Assembly (NCBI GenBank): GCA_009920225.1
Contig: RGAJ01000005.1
Location: forward strand, 1-19,487
Source of the DNA: Paracoccaceae bacterium
Lineage (GTDB): Bacteria > Pseudomonadota > Alphaproteobacteria > Rhodobacterales > Rhodobacteraceae
DNA length: 19,487 nucleotides
Direction of reading: 5' to 3'
Shown: positions 7,396-15,302 of the stretch, piece by piece
Layout of the letters: every line of letters begins with the position of its first letter
Position numbering within the stretch: position 1 is the first letter of the stretch
Position numbers and translations under genes: made by a program
The notes under the pieces: generated by a model
Database searches by the model: none
The model's input: the letters and a program-made list of their open reading frames with translations, nothing else
What the model was told of the DNA's origin: nothing

Positions 7396-7413
7396 TGTCC
7401 AGTATAAATTACA
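7396..7413. promoter_or_regulatory. PpsR/CrtJ-type operator 1 in the crtD-crtE divergent region
   Basis: TGTCCAGTATAAATTACA is an exact TGT-N12-ACA match, located between the divergent crtD and crtE. A possible TTGACT (-35-like, 7377-7382) lies just upstream on the plus strand. Binding is inferred from the motif and position. Confidence 0.72.
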
Positions 7414-7417
7414 CAAG

Positions 7418-7435
7418 TGTAAATAATAACTGTCA
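7418..7435. promoter_or_regulatory. Imperfect PpsR-type half of a tandem pair before crtE
   Basis: TGTAAATAATAACTGTCA matches TGT-N12-ACA except for one base (TCA for ACA). It lies only 4 bp from the perfect site at 7396-7413, closer than the 7-8 bp of the other pairs in this window. The junction forms the inverted repeat TTACAC-AA-GTGTAA (7409-7422). It may be a weak second operator. Confidence 0.5.
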
Positions 7436-7450
7436 CCTTTGGGGCGCATT

Positions 7451-8320
7451 ATGTTAAACGATCGAATTGAAAAGGCTATTCAGACTCATATCTGTAGCGG
7501 TGCGGTCGTCACGCCTGCGCCGTCGAAATTGCATAAATCTATCGACTATGCGGTGTTCCCCGGGGGCGCGCGCATACGTCCGTTGATTTTGATTTCCGTC
7601 GCGATGGCCTGCGGGGATGATGCCCCATCGGTCACAGATGCAGCGGCAAGCGCGCTTGAGATGATCCATTGCGCAAGCTTGGTTCATGATGATTTGCCCT
7701 GTTTCGACAATTCGGCCTTGCGGCGCGGCAAAGCAACGGTGCATCGCGCCTTTGGCGAAACCACGGCTGTGTTGGCGGGTGACAGTTTGATCGTAAACGC
7801 ATTTTCCGCAGTGGCAAGCCAAGGCTCCGTTGCCCCCCATCGGGTGATCGACTTGGTCACGTATTTGGCAAAATACACCGGATTTCCCAATGGGATTTGC
7901 GCGGGCCAAGCATGGGAGGATGAGGCAACCATTGATCTTGGGGCCTATCACCTGTCGAAAACGGGGGCCTTGTTTATCGCAGCCACGCAAATGGGCGCAA
8001 TCGCGGCAGGGCATGATCCCGAACCTTGGCAAGAGCTGGGCGCGCGGATCGGACAGGCCTTTCAAATCGCGGATGATTTATTGGATGTCTTGTCCGACAC
8101 ATCGGACACGGGCAAGCCTGCGGGGCAGGACGCCAAAAATGGCCGACCGAGCGCTGTGACAGAATACGGTGTTGAGGGTGCGCAACAGCTTTTGCGCAAT
8201 GTATTGGGCGGTGCCATTGCATCGATCCCATCGTGCCCGGGCGAAGCACAGTTGGCCAAGATGGTACAGATGCAATCCAGACGGATGATGTCTGCCTATC
8301 AGCCGCATCCCAATGCCTGA
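7451..8320 (+). CDS. crtE: Geranylgeranyl diphosphate synthase (CrtE)
   Basis: Prenyl chain elongation to C20 GGPP, the precursor of phytoene and (through BchG/BchP) of the bacteriochlorophyll tail. The 289-aa product has the first Asp-rich motif DDLPCFD (80-86) after LVH, and the second DDLLD (208-212) in FQIADDLLDVL. It also has the substrate-binding segment FPGGARIRP (36-44). The length matches Rhodobacter CrtE. The ATG at 7451 was chosen; an in-frame TTG at 7439 would add 4 residues. The ribosome-binding site is weak (ggggcgc). crtF follows after 3 nt. The upstream region holds one perfect and one near-perfect PpsR-type site, consistent with redox- and light-dependent repression of a crtEF unit that reads on into bchC. 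Confidence 0.95.
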   Translation: MLNDRIEKAIQTHICSGAVVTPAPSKLHKSIDYAVFPGGARIRPLILISVAMACGDDAPSVTDAAASALEMIHCASLVHDDLPCFDNSALRRGKATVHRAFGETTAVLAGDSLIVNAFSAVASQGSVAPHRVIDLVTYLAKYTGFPNGICAGQAWEDEATIDLGAYHLSKTGALFIAATQMGAIAAGHDPEPWQELGARIGQAFQIADDLLDVLSDTSDTGKPAGQDAKNGRPSAVTEYGVEGAQQLLRNVLGGAIASIPSCPGEAQLAKMVQMQSRRMMSAYQPHPNA

Positions 8321-8323
8321 TCT

Positions 8324-9430
8324 ATGGCCGATTTAACCACCCATAGACCCAAATCGCGCGGGATCACGCAGTGGTGGTCGCAGTGGAAAAATGGCTTTTA
8401 TTCAAAGCTATGGGTGCAGGATTTGTTTTCACGGCTGCCCATTTTCGCACGCCTGTCGCGCAAAGAAGGCGAAGCCATTTTCCAAATGATGACGGGGTTT
8501 GTGGATACGCAAATCCTGCTCTATTTTGTGCGCAGCGGCCTGTTGGCTGACCTCAAAGAGGGGCCGCTTGCCATCAATGTTTTGGCGCAAAACGCAGGCT
8601 TGGACACCGAAACGCTGCGCCTGCTGTGTCGCGCGGGGGTCGCGCTTAAGCTCGTGCATGTACACAAGGACAGGGTCAGTCTGGCGCGCCGTGGGGCTTT
8701 GGTTTTGGGCTTGCCTGGGATTGCGGAGCTGATCGATCATCATTCCATTTTGTACCAAGACATGGCGGACCCCACGCCTTTTTTCAAAGGCGACATGGCG
8801 TATCAGCTTGCTGCATTTTGGCCCTATGTGTTTGGGACGATGGGCACTGTGAATGATCGCGATGTGGCGCGGTATTCTGATTTGATGACAAAATCTCAGT
8901 TCATGGTCGCGCGCGATACGTTGCGGGCGATTTCGCCGAAAAAGAACGCCCGTTGGTTGGATGTGGGCGGGGGCAGTGGGGCCTTTGTCACCCAAGTGAC
9001 CGCAAAACATCCCCATGTCACCGCAACAGTTTTCGATCTGAACGGGGCGCATAATGGCGCGCTGGGGCATGACTTTATCGAAGGGTCGTTTTTCACAGAT
9101 CCCTTGCCCGAGGGGTTTGATGTGATTTCCCTAATTCGGGTTTTATACGATCACAGTGACGATACCGTCAGAAATTTGTTAACCAAAGTTTACACTGCTT
9201 TGCCCTCTGGCGGGCATTTGGTGGTGTCAGAACCGATGCTGGGCGATCCGCACCCCAATAGATTTGGGGATACGTATTTTGCGGTTTACACATTTGCGAT
9301 GCAGACCGGAAAGACCCGATCCGCCAAGCAAATATCAGATATATTGAAAGAAATTGGATTTTCATCAGTCAAAATTCATCCAACAAAACGCCCATTTGTG
9401 ACCACGGTGATTGAGGCGATCAAAAATTGA
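8324..9430 (+). CDS. crtF: Hydroxyneurosporene O-methyltransferase (CrtF)
   Basis: SAM-dependent methylation of the C1 hydroxyl group of acyclic carotenoids (demethylspheroidene to spheroidene step). The 368-aa product has an N-terminal dimerisation/winged-helix-like region (GFVDTQILLYFVRSGLLADL, the feature from residue 58). The SAM-binding glycine motif is LDVGGGSGAFV (212-222). Further on are ISLIRVLYDHSDD and SEPML, typical of the O-methyltransferase family 2 fold. Its place directly after crtE (3-nt gap) and before bchC is the standard Rhodobacter order and supports CrtF over other methyltransferases such as BchU. A regulatory spacer of 98 nt separates it from bchC. Confidence 0.93.
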   Translation: MADLTTHRPKSRGITQWWSQWKNGFYSKLWVQDLFSRLPIFARLSRKEGEAIFQMMTGFVDTQILLYFVRSGLLADLKEGPLAINVLAQNAGLDTETLRLLCRAGVALKLVHVHKDRVSLARRGALVLGLPGIAELIDHHSILYQDMADPTPFFKGDMAYQLAAFWPYVFGTMGTVNDRDVARYSDLMTKSQFMVARDTLRAISPKKNARWLDVGGGSGAFVTQVTAKHPHVTATVFDLNGAHNGALGHDFIEGSFFTDPLPEGFDVISLIRVLYDHSDDTVRNLLTKVYTALPSGGHLVVSEPMLGDPHPNRFGDTYFAVYTFAMQTGKTRSAKQISDILKEIGFSSVKIHPTKRPFVTTVIEAIKN

Positions 9431-9441
9431 TTCATTCAAAA

Positions 9442-9459
9442 TGTCAAAAAAAATTGACA
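9442..9459. promoter_or_regulatory. PpsR/CrtJ-type operator 1 before bchC
   Basis: TGTCAAAAAAAATTGACA matches TGT-N12-ACA and also the stricter TGTC-N10-GACA. It lies 8 bp from a second perfect copy, the spacing known for the CrtJ/PpsR-controlled bchC promoter of Rhodobacter. It overlaps the putative -35 element TTGACA. Confidence 0.88.
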
Positions 9460-9481
9460 GTTAGAATTGTAAGGTTAAACT
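9454..9481 (+). promoter_or_regulatory. Putative sigma-70-type bchC promoter between and within the operators
   Basis: TTGACA (9454-9459) is followed after 16 bp by TAAACT (9476-9481), a 6/6 and 4/6 match to the standard -35 and -10 boxes. Both boxes are covered by the two PpsR-type sites, so repressor binding would block RNA polymerase. The start of transcription would fall about 40 nt before the bchC ATG. Inferred from sequence only. Confidence 0.6.
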
Positions 9482-9485
9482 AACA
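9468..9485. promoter_or_regulatory. PpsR/CrtJ-type operator 2 before bchC
   Basis: TGTAAGGTTAAACTAACA is an exact TGT-N12-ACA match, 8 bp from the first operator (centre to centre 26 bp). It overlaps the putative -10 box of the bchC promoter. Confidence 0.87.
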
Positions 9486-9528
9486 CTAACTGCGACTCTT
9501 TTGCGCAGATAAATTACAGGGAACAACC

Positions 9529-10470
9529 ATGCATACGTCAGCGGTTATATTAGAGGGGCCAAAAAAGCTTGCTCTACGCGACATCGGGCTCAAGGATCCG
9601 ACCGATGGGGATGTCGTGGTTCGGGTGGATTTTTCTGGAATTTCGACGGGAACGGAAAAACTCTTGTGGTCGGGGTCAATGCCCCCATTTCCAGGATTGG
9701 GTTATCCGTTGGTGCCAGGCTATGAAGCGGTCGGCGAAGTGGTCGACGCCCCAAAAGGATCAGGTCACAAGGTTGGTGATTTTGTATTTGTTCCCGGATC
9801 GAATTCATTTGTCGATGCCAAGGGGCTCTTTGGTGGTTCGGCAGGAACATTGGTGACCCAAGCACATCGGGTTGCCAAGATTGATCGCGCGCTTGCCGAT
9901 CAAGGAACGCTTTTTGCCTTGGCGGCGACGGCCCGACACGCGTTGGCGGGGATGGATGCGCGGCTGCCTGAGTTGATCATTGGTCACGGTGTTTTGGGGC
10001 GTCTGTTGGCGCGTCTGACATGCCTTGCCGGTGGTCCGCCCCCGACAGTTTGGGAAATAAATCCAGACCGTATGCACGGGGCGCAAGGGTATCGCGTCAC
10101 TACGCCCGAATTGGACGAAAAGCGCGATTATACATCTATTTACGACGCGTCGGGTGCGACCGATCTGATGGATCAATGGATCCAGCGGTGCGGACGTGGC
10201 GCCGAGATTGTTTTGGCAGGGTTTTACGCAGACCGTATTAACTTTGCCTTTCCCTTTGCGTTCATGCGCGAAATCAAACTGCGGGTGGCCGCAGAATGGC
10301 ATGCATCCGACATGACGGCGATTACGGCGTTGGTGGGTGAGGGGCTGTTGTCACTGGATGGGCTGATCACGCATCACGCCCCTGCACATGACGCGGCCCA
10401 GGCCTATGTTGATGCTTTTGAAAATTCAAACTGCTGCAAAATGGTTCTTGATTGGAGGACACTACAATGA
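9529..10470 (+). CDS. bchC: 3-hydroxyethyl bacteriochlorophyllide a dehydrogenase (BchC)
   Basis: Oxidises the C3 hydroxyethyl group of the bacteriochlorin to acetyl, giving bacteriochlorophyllide a. The 313-aa product is an alcohol-dehydrogenase-like (MDR) protein. It has an N-terminal GroES-like part with GYPLVPGYEAVGEVV (58-72) and KVGDFVFVPG (81-90). The nucleotide-binding motif is a GHGVLGRLLARL region in the middle. The ATG at 9529 is preceded by CAGGGA. It is the first gene after a two-operator control region and overlaps bchX by 4 nt (ATGA), so bchC-bchX-bchY-bchZ form a tight operon. Upstream crtEF may also read into it. No anomalies were seen. Confidence 0.95.
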   Translation: MHTSAVILEGPKKLALRDIGLKDPTDGDVVVRVDFSGISTGTEKLLWSGSMPPFPGLGYPLVPGYEAVGEVVDAPKGSGHKVGDFVFVPGSNSFVDAKGLFGGSAGTLVTQAHRVAKIDRALADQGTLFALAATARHALAGMDARLPELIIGHGVLGRLLARLTCLAGGPPPTVWEINPDRMHGAQGYRVTTPELDEKRDYTSIYDASGATDLMDQWIQRCGRGAEIVLAGFYADRINFAFPFAFMREIKLRVAAEWHASDMTAITALVGEGLLSLDGLITHHAPAHDAAQAYVDAFENSNCCKMVLDWRTLQ

Positions 10471-11474
10471 AAGACGACGTTCCCAATCTCAAGGACTATT
10501 CGCAGCGTTTGCGCGATGAAGCCAATACAGATTTGGCAGATTTGCAAGTCGAACAGGGAGAAGCAACCAGCAAAACCCAGATCATTGCAATCTATGGCAA
10601 GGGCGGTATTGGCAAATCCTTTACGCTGGCCAATTTGTCCCACATGATGGCCGAAATGGGCAAACGGGTGTTGTTGATCGGGTGTGATCCGAAATCCGAT
10701 ACCACGTCTTTGTTGTTTGGCGGCAAAGCCTGTCCCACAATTATCGAAACCTCGACCCGTAAAAAGCTTGCCGGTGAAGAAGTTCAGATTGGCGATGTCT
10801 GTTTCAAACGCGGCGGTGTTTTCGCGATGGAGCTTGGCGGGCCCGAGGTCGGTCGCGGGTGTGGCGGTCGTGGGATCATCCATGGGTTTGAGCTGTTGGA
10901 AAAGTTGGGGTTCCACGATTGGGATTTCGACTATGTCTTGCTTGATTTCTTGGGGGATGTGGTCTGCGGCGGCTTTGGATTGCCCATCGCACGCGACATG
11001 GCGCAAAAGGTGATTTTGGTCGGATCAAACGACCTGCAATCGTTGTATGTGGCCAATAACGTGTGTTCGGCGGTCGAATATTTCCGCAAACTTGGCGGCA
11101 ATGTCGGGGTTGCGGGTCTTGTGATTAACAAAGATGACGGATCGGGCGAAGCGGCGGCGTTTGCAAAGGCTGCCGATATTCCGGTACTTGCCTCAATCCC
11201 GCAGGACGATGATCTGCGCAAGAAATCGGCAAATTATCAAATCGTTGGATCCGCGCAAAGCCAGTGGGGTCCTTTGTTTGAACAATTGGCGCTTGCGGTT
11301 GCTGACGCGCCGCCCATTCGACCCGCGCCATTGGATCAAGACGGGCTTTTGGCGCTGTTTGATAGCAAAGACACAGGCGGTGATTTCGTGTTGGTGCCCG
11401 CCACCGATGCGGACATGCGCGGGAAAAACGCAGAAATCAAGAAATCCCTAGAAGTGATTTATGACGAGGTTTAA
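10467..11474 (+). CDS. bchX: Chlorophyllide a reductase iron protein (BchX)
   Basis: ATP-dependent electron donor of chlorophyllide a oxidoreductase (COR), which reduces ring B to the bacteriochlorin. It is a nitrogenase NifH-like homodimer with one shared [4Fe-4S] cluster. The 335-aa product has the P-loop GKGGIGKS (44-51), switch segment GCDPKSDTT (72-80) and the two cluster cysteines at C132 (GRGCGGRG) and C167 (DVVCGGF). The roughly 35-residue N-terminal extension before the P-loop separates BchX from BchL. The ATG at 10467 overlaps the bchC stop and has GGAGG (10454-10458) 8 nt upstream, which decides against an in-frame TTG at 10452. bchY follows with no gap. Confidence 0.97.
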   Translation: MKDDVPNLKDYSQRLRDEANTDLADLQVEQGEATSKTQIIAIYGKGGIGKSFTLANLSHMMAEMGKRVLLIGCDPKSDTTSLLFGGKACPTIIETSTRKKLAGEEVQIGDVCFKRGGVFAMELGGPEVGRGCGGRGIIHGFELLEKLGFHDWDFDYVLLDFLGDVVCGGFGLPIARDMAQKVILVGSNDLQSLYVANNVCSAVEYFRKLGGNVGVAGLVINKDDGSGEAAAFAKAADIPVLASIPQDDDLRKKSANYQIVGSAQSQWGPLFEQLALAVADAPPIRPAPLDQDGLLALFDSKDTGGDFVLVPATDADMRGKNAEIKKSLEVIYDEV

Positions 11475-13046
11475 ATGAGCAACGAAGTCACATATGACGC
11501 CGCCGCACAGGCCGATGTGTTGACTGGTCAGCCAGACGATGGCGGATCTGAAAGTGTTCATTCTGTGACCGCTGACGGCATGGCATGCCAATCCGAAAGT
11601 TTGAAACGCTCGGGGGTCAAAGCCGCCGAAACTGCGGCAATTTTGGAAAAATATGCCAAAGATTACCCTGTCGGCCCCCATGACAAGCCCCAATCCATGT
11701 GTCCCGCCTTCGGATCGTTACGGGTTGGGTTGCGCATGCGCCGCGTTGCCACGGTTTTGTCGGGCTCTGCGTGCTGCGTCTATGGCCTAAGCTTTGTGAG
11801 CCATTTCTATGGTGCGCGCCGGTCAGTGGGATATGTGCCCTTTGACTCTGAATCCCTTGTGACAGGTAAGTTGTTCGAAGACATTCGCGACGCCGTTCAC
11901 GATTTGGCGGATCCCGATCAATATGATGCGATTGTGGTCACCAACCTATGCGTTCCAACAGCAAGCGGCGTGCCGCTTCGACTGTTGCCGAATGAAATAA
12001 ACGGCGTTCGCATTATTGGAATTGATGTTCCTGGTTTTGGCGTGCCCACACATGCAGAGGCCAAGGATATTTTGGCGGGCGCAATGTTGAATTTCGCCCG
12101 TCAAGAAGCCGAAGCCGGCCCCGTTCAAGCCCCCGTTGGCGGCAAAAACAAACGCCCTACGGTGGCCTTGTTGGGCGAAATGTTTCCTGCCGATCCGATG
12201 GTAATCGGCGCGATGTTGGCCCCGATGGGTTTGGCGGCAGGTCCGGTTTTACCTGCACGGGAATGGCGCGAAATGTATGCCGCACTTGATTGCGGCGCAG
12301 TTGCAGCCATCCATCCGTTTTATACCGCAACGCTGCGCGAATTTGCGGCCGCAGGTCGCCCCGCAGTCGGAAGCGCCCCTGTCGGATACGACGGCGCCGC
12401 CGCGTGGTTGCAAGCGATTGGCGAAACGTTCAATGTTCCCGCCGCACAGATTGCCGCCGCACAAAACGCGTTTTTGCCCGCGATCAAGGGTGCATTGGCC
12501 GCCCATCCCATCGCAGGGCGCATCACCGTTTCGGGTTACGAGGGCAGCGAATTGTTAGTCGCGCGCCTGTTGATCGAAAGCGGTGCAGATGTTCCCTATG
12601 TCGGGACTGCGTGCCCCAAAACAGCCATGTCGCAAGCGGATCTGGACTGGTTGGCCGACAAGGGCACTGTGGTGAAATTCCGCGCCTCTCTTGAAGATGA
12701 TTTGGCGGCGGTTGATGCGTTTGAACCGGATCTTGCCATCGGGACCACGCCATTGGTCCAAGCGGTCAAGGAAAAGGGCCGCGCGGCATTGTATTTCACC
12801 AACCTTGTGTCTGCGCGTCCTTTGATGGGTCCCGCAGGCGCAGGCAGCCTTGCGCAGGTGATTAACACGACGATTGGAAATACGGAACGCATGTCGTCGA
12901 TGCGTGAATTTTTTGATGGTGTCGGACATCACGACACCGCAGGTATTTGGGAAGGCAGCCCAAATCTTCGCCCCGATTTTCGTGCGCTCAATCAAAAGAA
13001 AATTGAAAAAGCCGCCCGTGCCGCCAAAGCACAGGAGATGATCTGA
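11475..13046 (+). CDS. bchY: Chlorophyllide a reductase subunit Y (BchY)
   Basis: NifD-like subunit of chlorophyllide a oxidoreductase. With BchZ it forms the catalytic heterotetramer that receives electrons from BchX. The 523-aa product has cysteines at C76, C101 and C159. Their spacing (25 and 58 residues) equals that of the [4Fe-4S] ligands I recall for the Roseobacter denitrificans protein (62, 87, 145), with a 14-residue offset. The ATG abuts the bchX stop (TAAATG), and the last base of its stop is the first base of the bchZ ATG. Such tight packing suggests coupled, equimolar translation. The N-terminal 50 residues are acidic/polar and less conserved. Confidence 0.96.
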   Translation: MSNEVTYDAAAQADVLTGQPDDGGSESVHSVTADGMACQSESLKRSGVKAAETAAILEKYAKDYPVGPHDKPQSMCPAFGSLRVGLRMRRVATVLSGSACCVYGLSFVSHFYGARRSVGYVPFDSESLVTGKLFEDIRDAVHDLADPDQYDAIVVTNLCVPTASGVPLRLLPNEINGVRIIGIDVPGFGVPTHAEAKDILAGAMLNFARQEAEAGPVQAPVGGKNKRPTVALLGEMFPADPMVIGAMLAPMGLAAGPVLPAREWREMYAALDCGAVAAIHPFYTATLREFAAAGRPAVGSAPVGYDGAAAWLQAIGETFNVPAAQIAAAQNAFLPAIKGALAAHPIAGRITVSGYEGSELLVARLLIESGADVPYVGTACPKTAMSQADLDWLADKGTVVKFRASLEDDLAAVDAFEPDLAIGTTPLVQAVKEKGRAALYFTNLVSARPLMGPAGAGSLAQVINTTIGNTERMSSMREFFDGVGHHDTAGIWEGSPNLRPDFRALNQKKIEKAARAAKAQEMI

Positions 13047-14515
13047 TGTTGGTGATCGATCATGATCGGGCAGGGGGATATTGGGGCGCTGTCTATGCCT
13101 TTTGCGCGGTCAAAGGCTTGCAAGTCGTGATTGACGGTCCGGTTGGATGTGAAAACCTGCCCGTGACGTCGGTTCTGCATTATACGGATGCGCTGCCGCC
13201 GCATGAATTGCCAATCGTTGTGACAGGGCTTGGCGAAGAGGAATTGGGGCGTGACGGCACCGAAGGGGCCATGAAACGCGCGTGGAAAACATTGGATCCT
13301 GCGTTACCATCGGTGGTGGTGACGGGATCAATCGCCGAAATGATTGGCGGCGGTGTTACGCCACAAGGCACGTCAATCCAACGGTTTTTACCGCGCACGA
13401 TTGACGAAGACCAATGGCAATCCGCCGATCGCGCCATGACATGGATTTTTTCCGAATTTGGCATGACCAAGGGCCGTATGCCGCCCGAAAAAAAACGCCC
13501 CGAAGGTGCCGCTCCGCGGGTCAATATCCTTGGCCCGATGTATGGCACATTCAACATGCCAAGCGATTTGGCTGAAATACGTCGTTTGGTCCAAGGGATC
13601 GGTGCCGAGGTCAACATGGTGATGCCGCTAGGTGCCCATATCGCCGAAATGCGCGATTTGGTGAACGCCGATGTCAACATCTGCATGTACCGCGAATTCG
13701 GTCGTGGACTGTGCGAGGTGTTGGGAAAACCCTATTTGCAAGCGCCAATCGGGATGGATAGCACGACCAAGTTCCTGCGGAGTTTGGGGGAATTGTTGGG
13801 GCTTGATCCCGAACCCTTTATTGAAACGGAAAAACATTCGACGCTGAAACCTGTATGGGATTTGTGGCGCTCAGTCACCCAAGATTTCTTTGGCACCGCC
13901 AATTTTGCAGTCGTTGCGAATGACACCTATGCGCGCGGGATCCGACATTATTTGGAACAGGATTTGGGATTTCCCTGCGCCTTTGCCGTGAGCCGCGTTG
14001 CAGGGTCAAAGACCAATAACCAAGAAGTGCGCAGCATGATTTCACAACACAGACCTTTGGTGATCTTTGGGTCGGTGAATGAAAAGATGTACTTGGCCGA
14101 ACTCAAGGCCGGTCACGGCCCGCAACCGTCCTTTATTCCGGCGTCTTTCCCAGGTGCCGTTATTCGCCGCGCTACGGGCACGCCGATGATGGGCTATGCG
14201 GGCGCGACCTATATCTTGCAAGAACTTTGCAATGGCTTGTTTGACTCATTGTTCCACATCCTGCCCTTGGGCAGCGATATGGATGCCACCCATTCAACAC
14301 CTGCGGTGTTGAGGCGCGATCTGGCTTGGGATCCAGACGCGCAACAAGAATTTGATCGAATTATCGCGTCACATCCAATTTTGACGCGCATATCGGCGGC
14401 CAAGCGTCTGCGGGATGCAGTGGAAGTCGAAACGCTTCGTGTGGGGCGTGACCAAGTGGTGATGGAAACGCTCACCGCTGTGCACGCAGGCCACCCAGTT
14501 TTAACAGGAGGATAG
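13046..14515 (+). CDS. bchZ: Chlorophyllide a reductase subunit Z (BchZ)
   Basis: NifK-like subunit of chlorophyllide a oxidoreductase, partner of BchY. The 489-aa product starts [19 protein letters not shown] and carries the single cluster-ligand cysteine at C35 in GPVGCENLP. This completes the 3 Cys (BchY) + 1 Cys (BchZ) set of the intersubunit [4Fe-4S] cluster. The ATG shares its first base with the last base of the bchY stop (TGATG), and AGGAGA precedes it at 13033-13038. pufQ follows after 4 nt. In Rhodobacter the puf promoter lies inside the 3' part of bchZ; I could not identify it here by eye. Confidence 0.96.
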   Translation: MLVIDHDRAGGYWGAVYAFCAVKGLQVVIDGPVGCENLPVTSVLHYTDALPPHELPIVVTGLGEEELGRDGTEGAMKRAWKTLDPALPSVVVTGSIAEMIGGGVTPQGTSIQRFLPRTIDEDQWQSADRAMTWIFSEFGMTKGRMPPEKKRPEGAAPRVNILGPMYGTFNMPSDLAEIRRLVQGIGAEVNMVMPLGAHIAEMRDLVNADVNICMYREFGRGLCEVLGKPYLQAPIGMDSTTKFLRSLGELLGLDPEPFIETEKHSTLKPVWDLWRSVTQDFFGTANFAVVANDTYARGIRHYLEQDLGFPCAFAVSRVAGSKTNNQEVRSMISQHRPLVIFGSVNEKMYLAELKAGHGPQPSFIPASFPGAVIRRATGTPMMGYAGATYILQELCNGLFDSLFHILPLGSDMDATHSTPAVLRRDLAWDPDAQQEFDRIIASHPILTRISAAKRLRDAVEVETLRVGRDQVVMETLTAVHAGHPVLTGG

Positions 14516-14519
14516 ATAA

Positions 14520-14741
14520 ATGTCTGATCTCACAACGTCACATCAAAAATTCAAAAGACGGTCGAACAGATCCATCGAATACATTGTGTTTTTCACATTG
14601 ATTTTCGTTCTGGCGATCCCATTTGCGACGACGCATTGGGTTGCTGATCTGTATCGCACAAAAAGTCTCTTAATTCATGGTCCGTTAGCGCGCGCTTGGC
14701 TCGAAGCGCATCGGATCACGCCCATCATTTTCTCGGCGTAA
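14520..14741 (+). CDS. pufQ: PufQ, assembly/pigment-delivery protein of the puf operon
   Basis: Small membrane protein required for normal bacteriochlorophyll and antenna formation in Rhodobacter; its exact activity is not settled. The 73-aa product has a basic N-terminus (KFKRRSNR), one transmembrane helix at about 20-40 ([15 protein letters not shown]) and a short C-terminal domain with [17 protein letters not shown]. This matches the PufQ pattern, and the length is close to the Rhodobacter protein. The ATG has AGGAGG (14506-14511) upstream. It starts 4 nt after bchZ, linking the bch and puf genes in a superoperon. A 116-nt structured spacer follows before pufB. Confidence 0.88.
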   Translation: MSDLTTSHQKFKRRSNRSIEYIVFFTLIFVLAIPFATTHWVADLYRTKSLLIHGPLARAWLEAHRITPIIFSA

Positions 14742-14758
14742 TCGTCGAGAAATACGAC

Positions 14759-14781
14759 CTGCTCTGCCAACGGCAGAACAG
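14759..14781 (+). other. Hairpin 1 in the pufQ-pufB spacer
   Basis: TCTGCC-AAC-GGCAGA is a perfect 6-bp stem, extended after one mismatch by CTG/CAG. It lies in the spacer upstream of pufBA. Hairpins and processing sites in this part of the puf transcript are known in Rhodobacter. No T-run follows, so it is not a terminator. Confidence 0.6.
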
Positions 14782-14797
14782 ACCCTCGGTGTTAACT

Positions 14798-14812
14798 GCC
14801 GGGGAACCCGGC
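14798..14812 (+). other. Hairpin 2 in the pufQ-pufB spacer
   Basis: GCCGGG-GAA-CCCGGC is a perfect GC-rich 6-bp stem with a 3-nt loop. It shares two bases with hairpin 3, so the two compete slightly at their junction. It probably gives the pufBA message a structured 5' end. Confidence 0.6.
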
Positions 14813-14829
14813 CGCAGGGGCACTGCGGC
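14811..14829 (+). other. Hairpin 3 in the pufQ-pufB spacer
   Basis: GCCGCAG-GGGCA-CTGCGGC is a perfect 7-bp stem with a 5-nt loop, ending 15 nt before the pufB GGAGG. It is a likely 5' stabiliser of pufBA mRNA and not a terminator, because no T-run follows. Confidence 0.62.
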
Positions 14830-14857
14830 GCCACGAAACATTCCGGAGGATATTTTC

Positions 14858-15007
14858 ATGGCTGGAAAAAGTGATCTGTCTTTTACAGGTCTGACTGACG
14901 ATCAGGCGCAAGAGCTGCATTCAGTTTATATGAGCGGGCTATGGTTATTCGTAACCATCGCTGTCGTTGCCCATTTGGCTGTCTTCATCTGGCGTCCGTG
15001 GTTCTAA
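14858..15007 (+). CDS. pufB: Light-harvesting LH1 complex beta subunit
   Basis: Antenna polypeptide that, with PufA, binds bacteriochlorophyll and carotenoid in the LH1 ring around the reaction centre. The 49-aa product begins [20 protein letters not shown] and has a polar N-terminus and one transmembrane helix. The conserved histidines are H21 and H39 (the latter is the bacteriochlorophyll ligand in [13 protein letters not shown]). The ATG has GGAGG (14845-14849) upstream. The reading frame is open further upstream (to 14696), but the family N-terminus and ribosome-binding site fix the start. pufA follows after 13 nt, with its GGAGG directly behind the pufB stop. Confidence 0.96.
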   Translation: MAGKSDLSFTGLTDDQAQELHSVYMSGLWLFVTIAVVAHLAVFIWRPWF

Positions 15008-15020
15008 GGAGGATTAGAAA

Positions 15021-15182
15021 ATGGCAAAATTTTACAAAATATGGCTCGTTTTCGATCCGCGTCGCGTGTTTGTCGCACAAGGCGTTTTCCTGTTCTTGCT
15101 TGCAGCAATGATCCATCTCGTTCTGCTCAGCACTGAACATTACAACTGGTTCGAACTGGCTGCTCAGAAGGCTGGCGGTTAA
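15021..15182 (+). CDS. pufA: Light-harvesting LH1 complex alpha subunit
   Basis: Partner of PufB in LH1. The 53-aa product, [20 protein letters not shown] followed by [18 protein letters not shown], closely follows the Rhodobacter LH1 alpha chain. H32 in MIHLV is the bacteriochlorophyll ligand, and W43 in YNWF lies in the region that tunes absorbance. It has one transmembrane helix at about 13-36. The ATG is preceded by GGAGG (15008-15012), directly after the pufB stop, implying coupled production of equal amounts. The C-terminus is short (ELAAQKAGG). A strong hairpin lies 31 nt after the stop. Confidence 0.96.
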   Translation: MAKFYKIWLVFDPRRVFVAQGVFLFLLAAMIHLVLLSTEHYNWFELAAQKAGG

Positions 15183-15213
15183 TCCGCAGATCTTTTTGAT
15201 CAATTGAACAACG

Positions 15214-15243
15214 ATCTGTGGGCAGGTGATCTTGCCCACAGAT
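15214..15243 (+). other. pufA-pufL intercistronic mRNA-stabilising hairpin
   Basis: ATCTGTGGGCA (15214-15224), 8-nt loop GGTGATCT, then TGCCCACAGAT (15233-15243): a perfect 11-bp stem. There is no T-run after it and pufL continues downstream, so it is not a terminator. In Rhodobacter an equivalent hairpin protects the upstream pufBA segment from 3'-5' exonucleases, so antenna proteins outnumber reaction-centre proteins. The same role is inferred here. Confidence 0.85.
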
Positions 15244-15302
15244 GACCCGAATTAACCGGCCTTGCAACTCAATGTATCGGCTGAATTCAACGGAGACAAA
15301 CG

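Noticed and set aside
14742-14857. A pufK-like small gene between pufQ and pufB, as described in R. sphaeroides.
   Set aside because: No ATG and no ribosome-binding site are present in the spacer before the pufB start; the region is better explained by hairpins.
14696-15007. A long open frame starting inside pufQ and running in frame into pufB (103 codons).
   Set aside because: The PufB N-terminus and a perfect GGAGG fix the start at 14858, and the upstream part has no resemblance to a protein family and covers the hairpin region.
15196-15203. TTGATCAA in the pufA-pufL spacer as an FnrL site.
   Set aside because: FNR-type sites need TTGAT-N4-ATCAA; this is only an 8-bp palindrome without the spacer, and it lies inside an operon.
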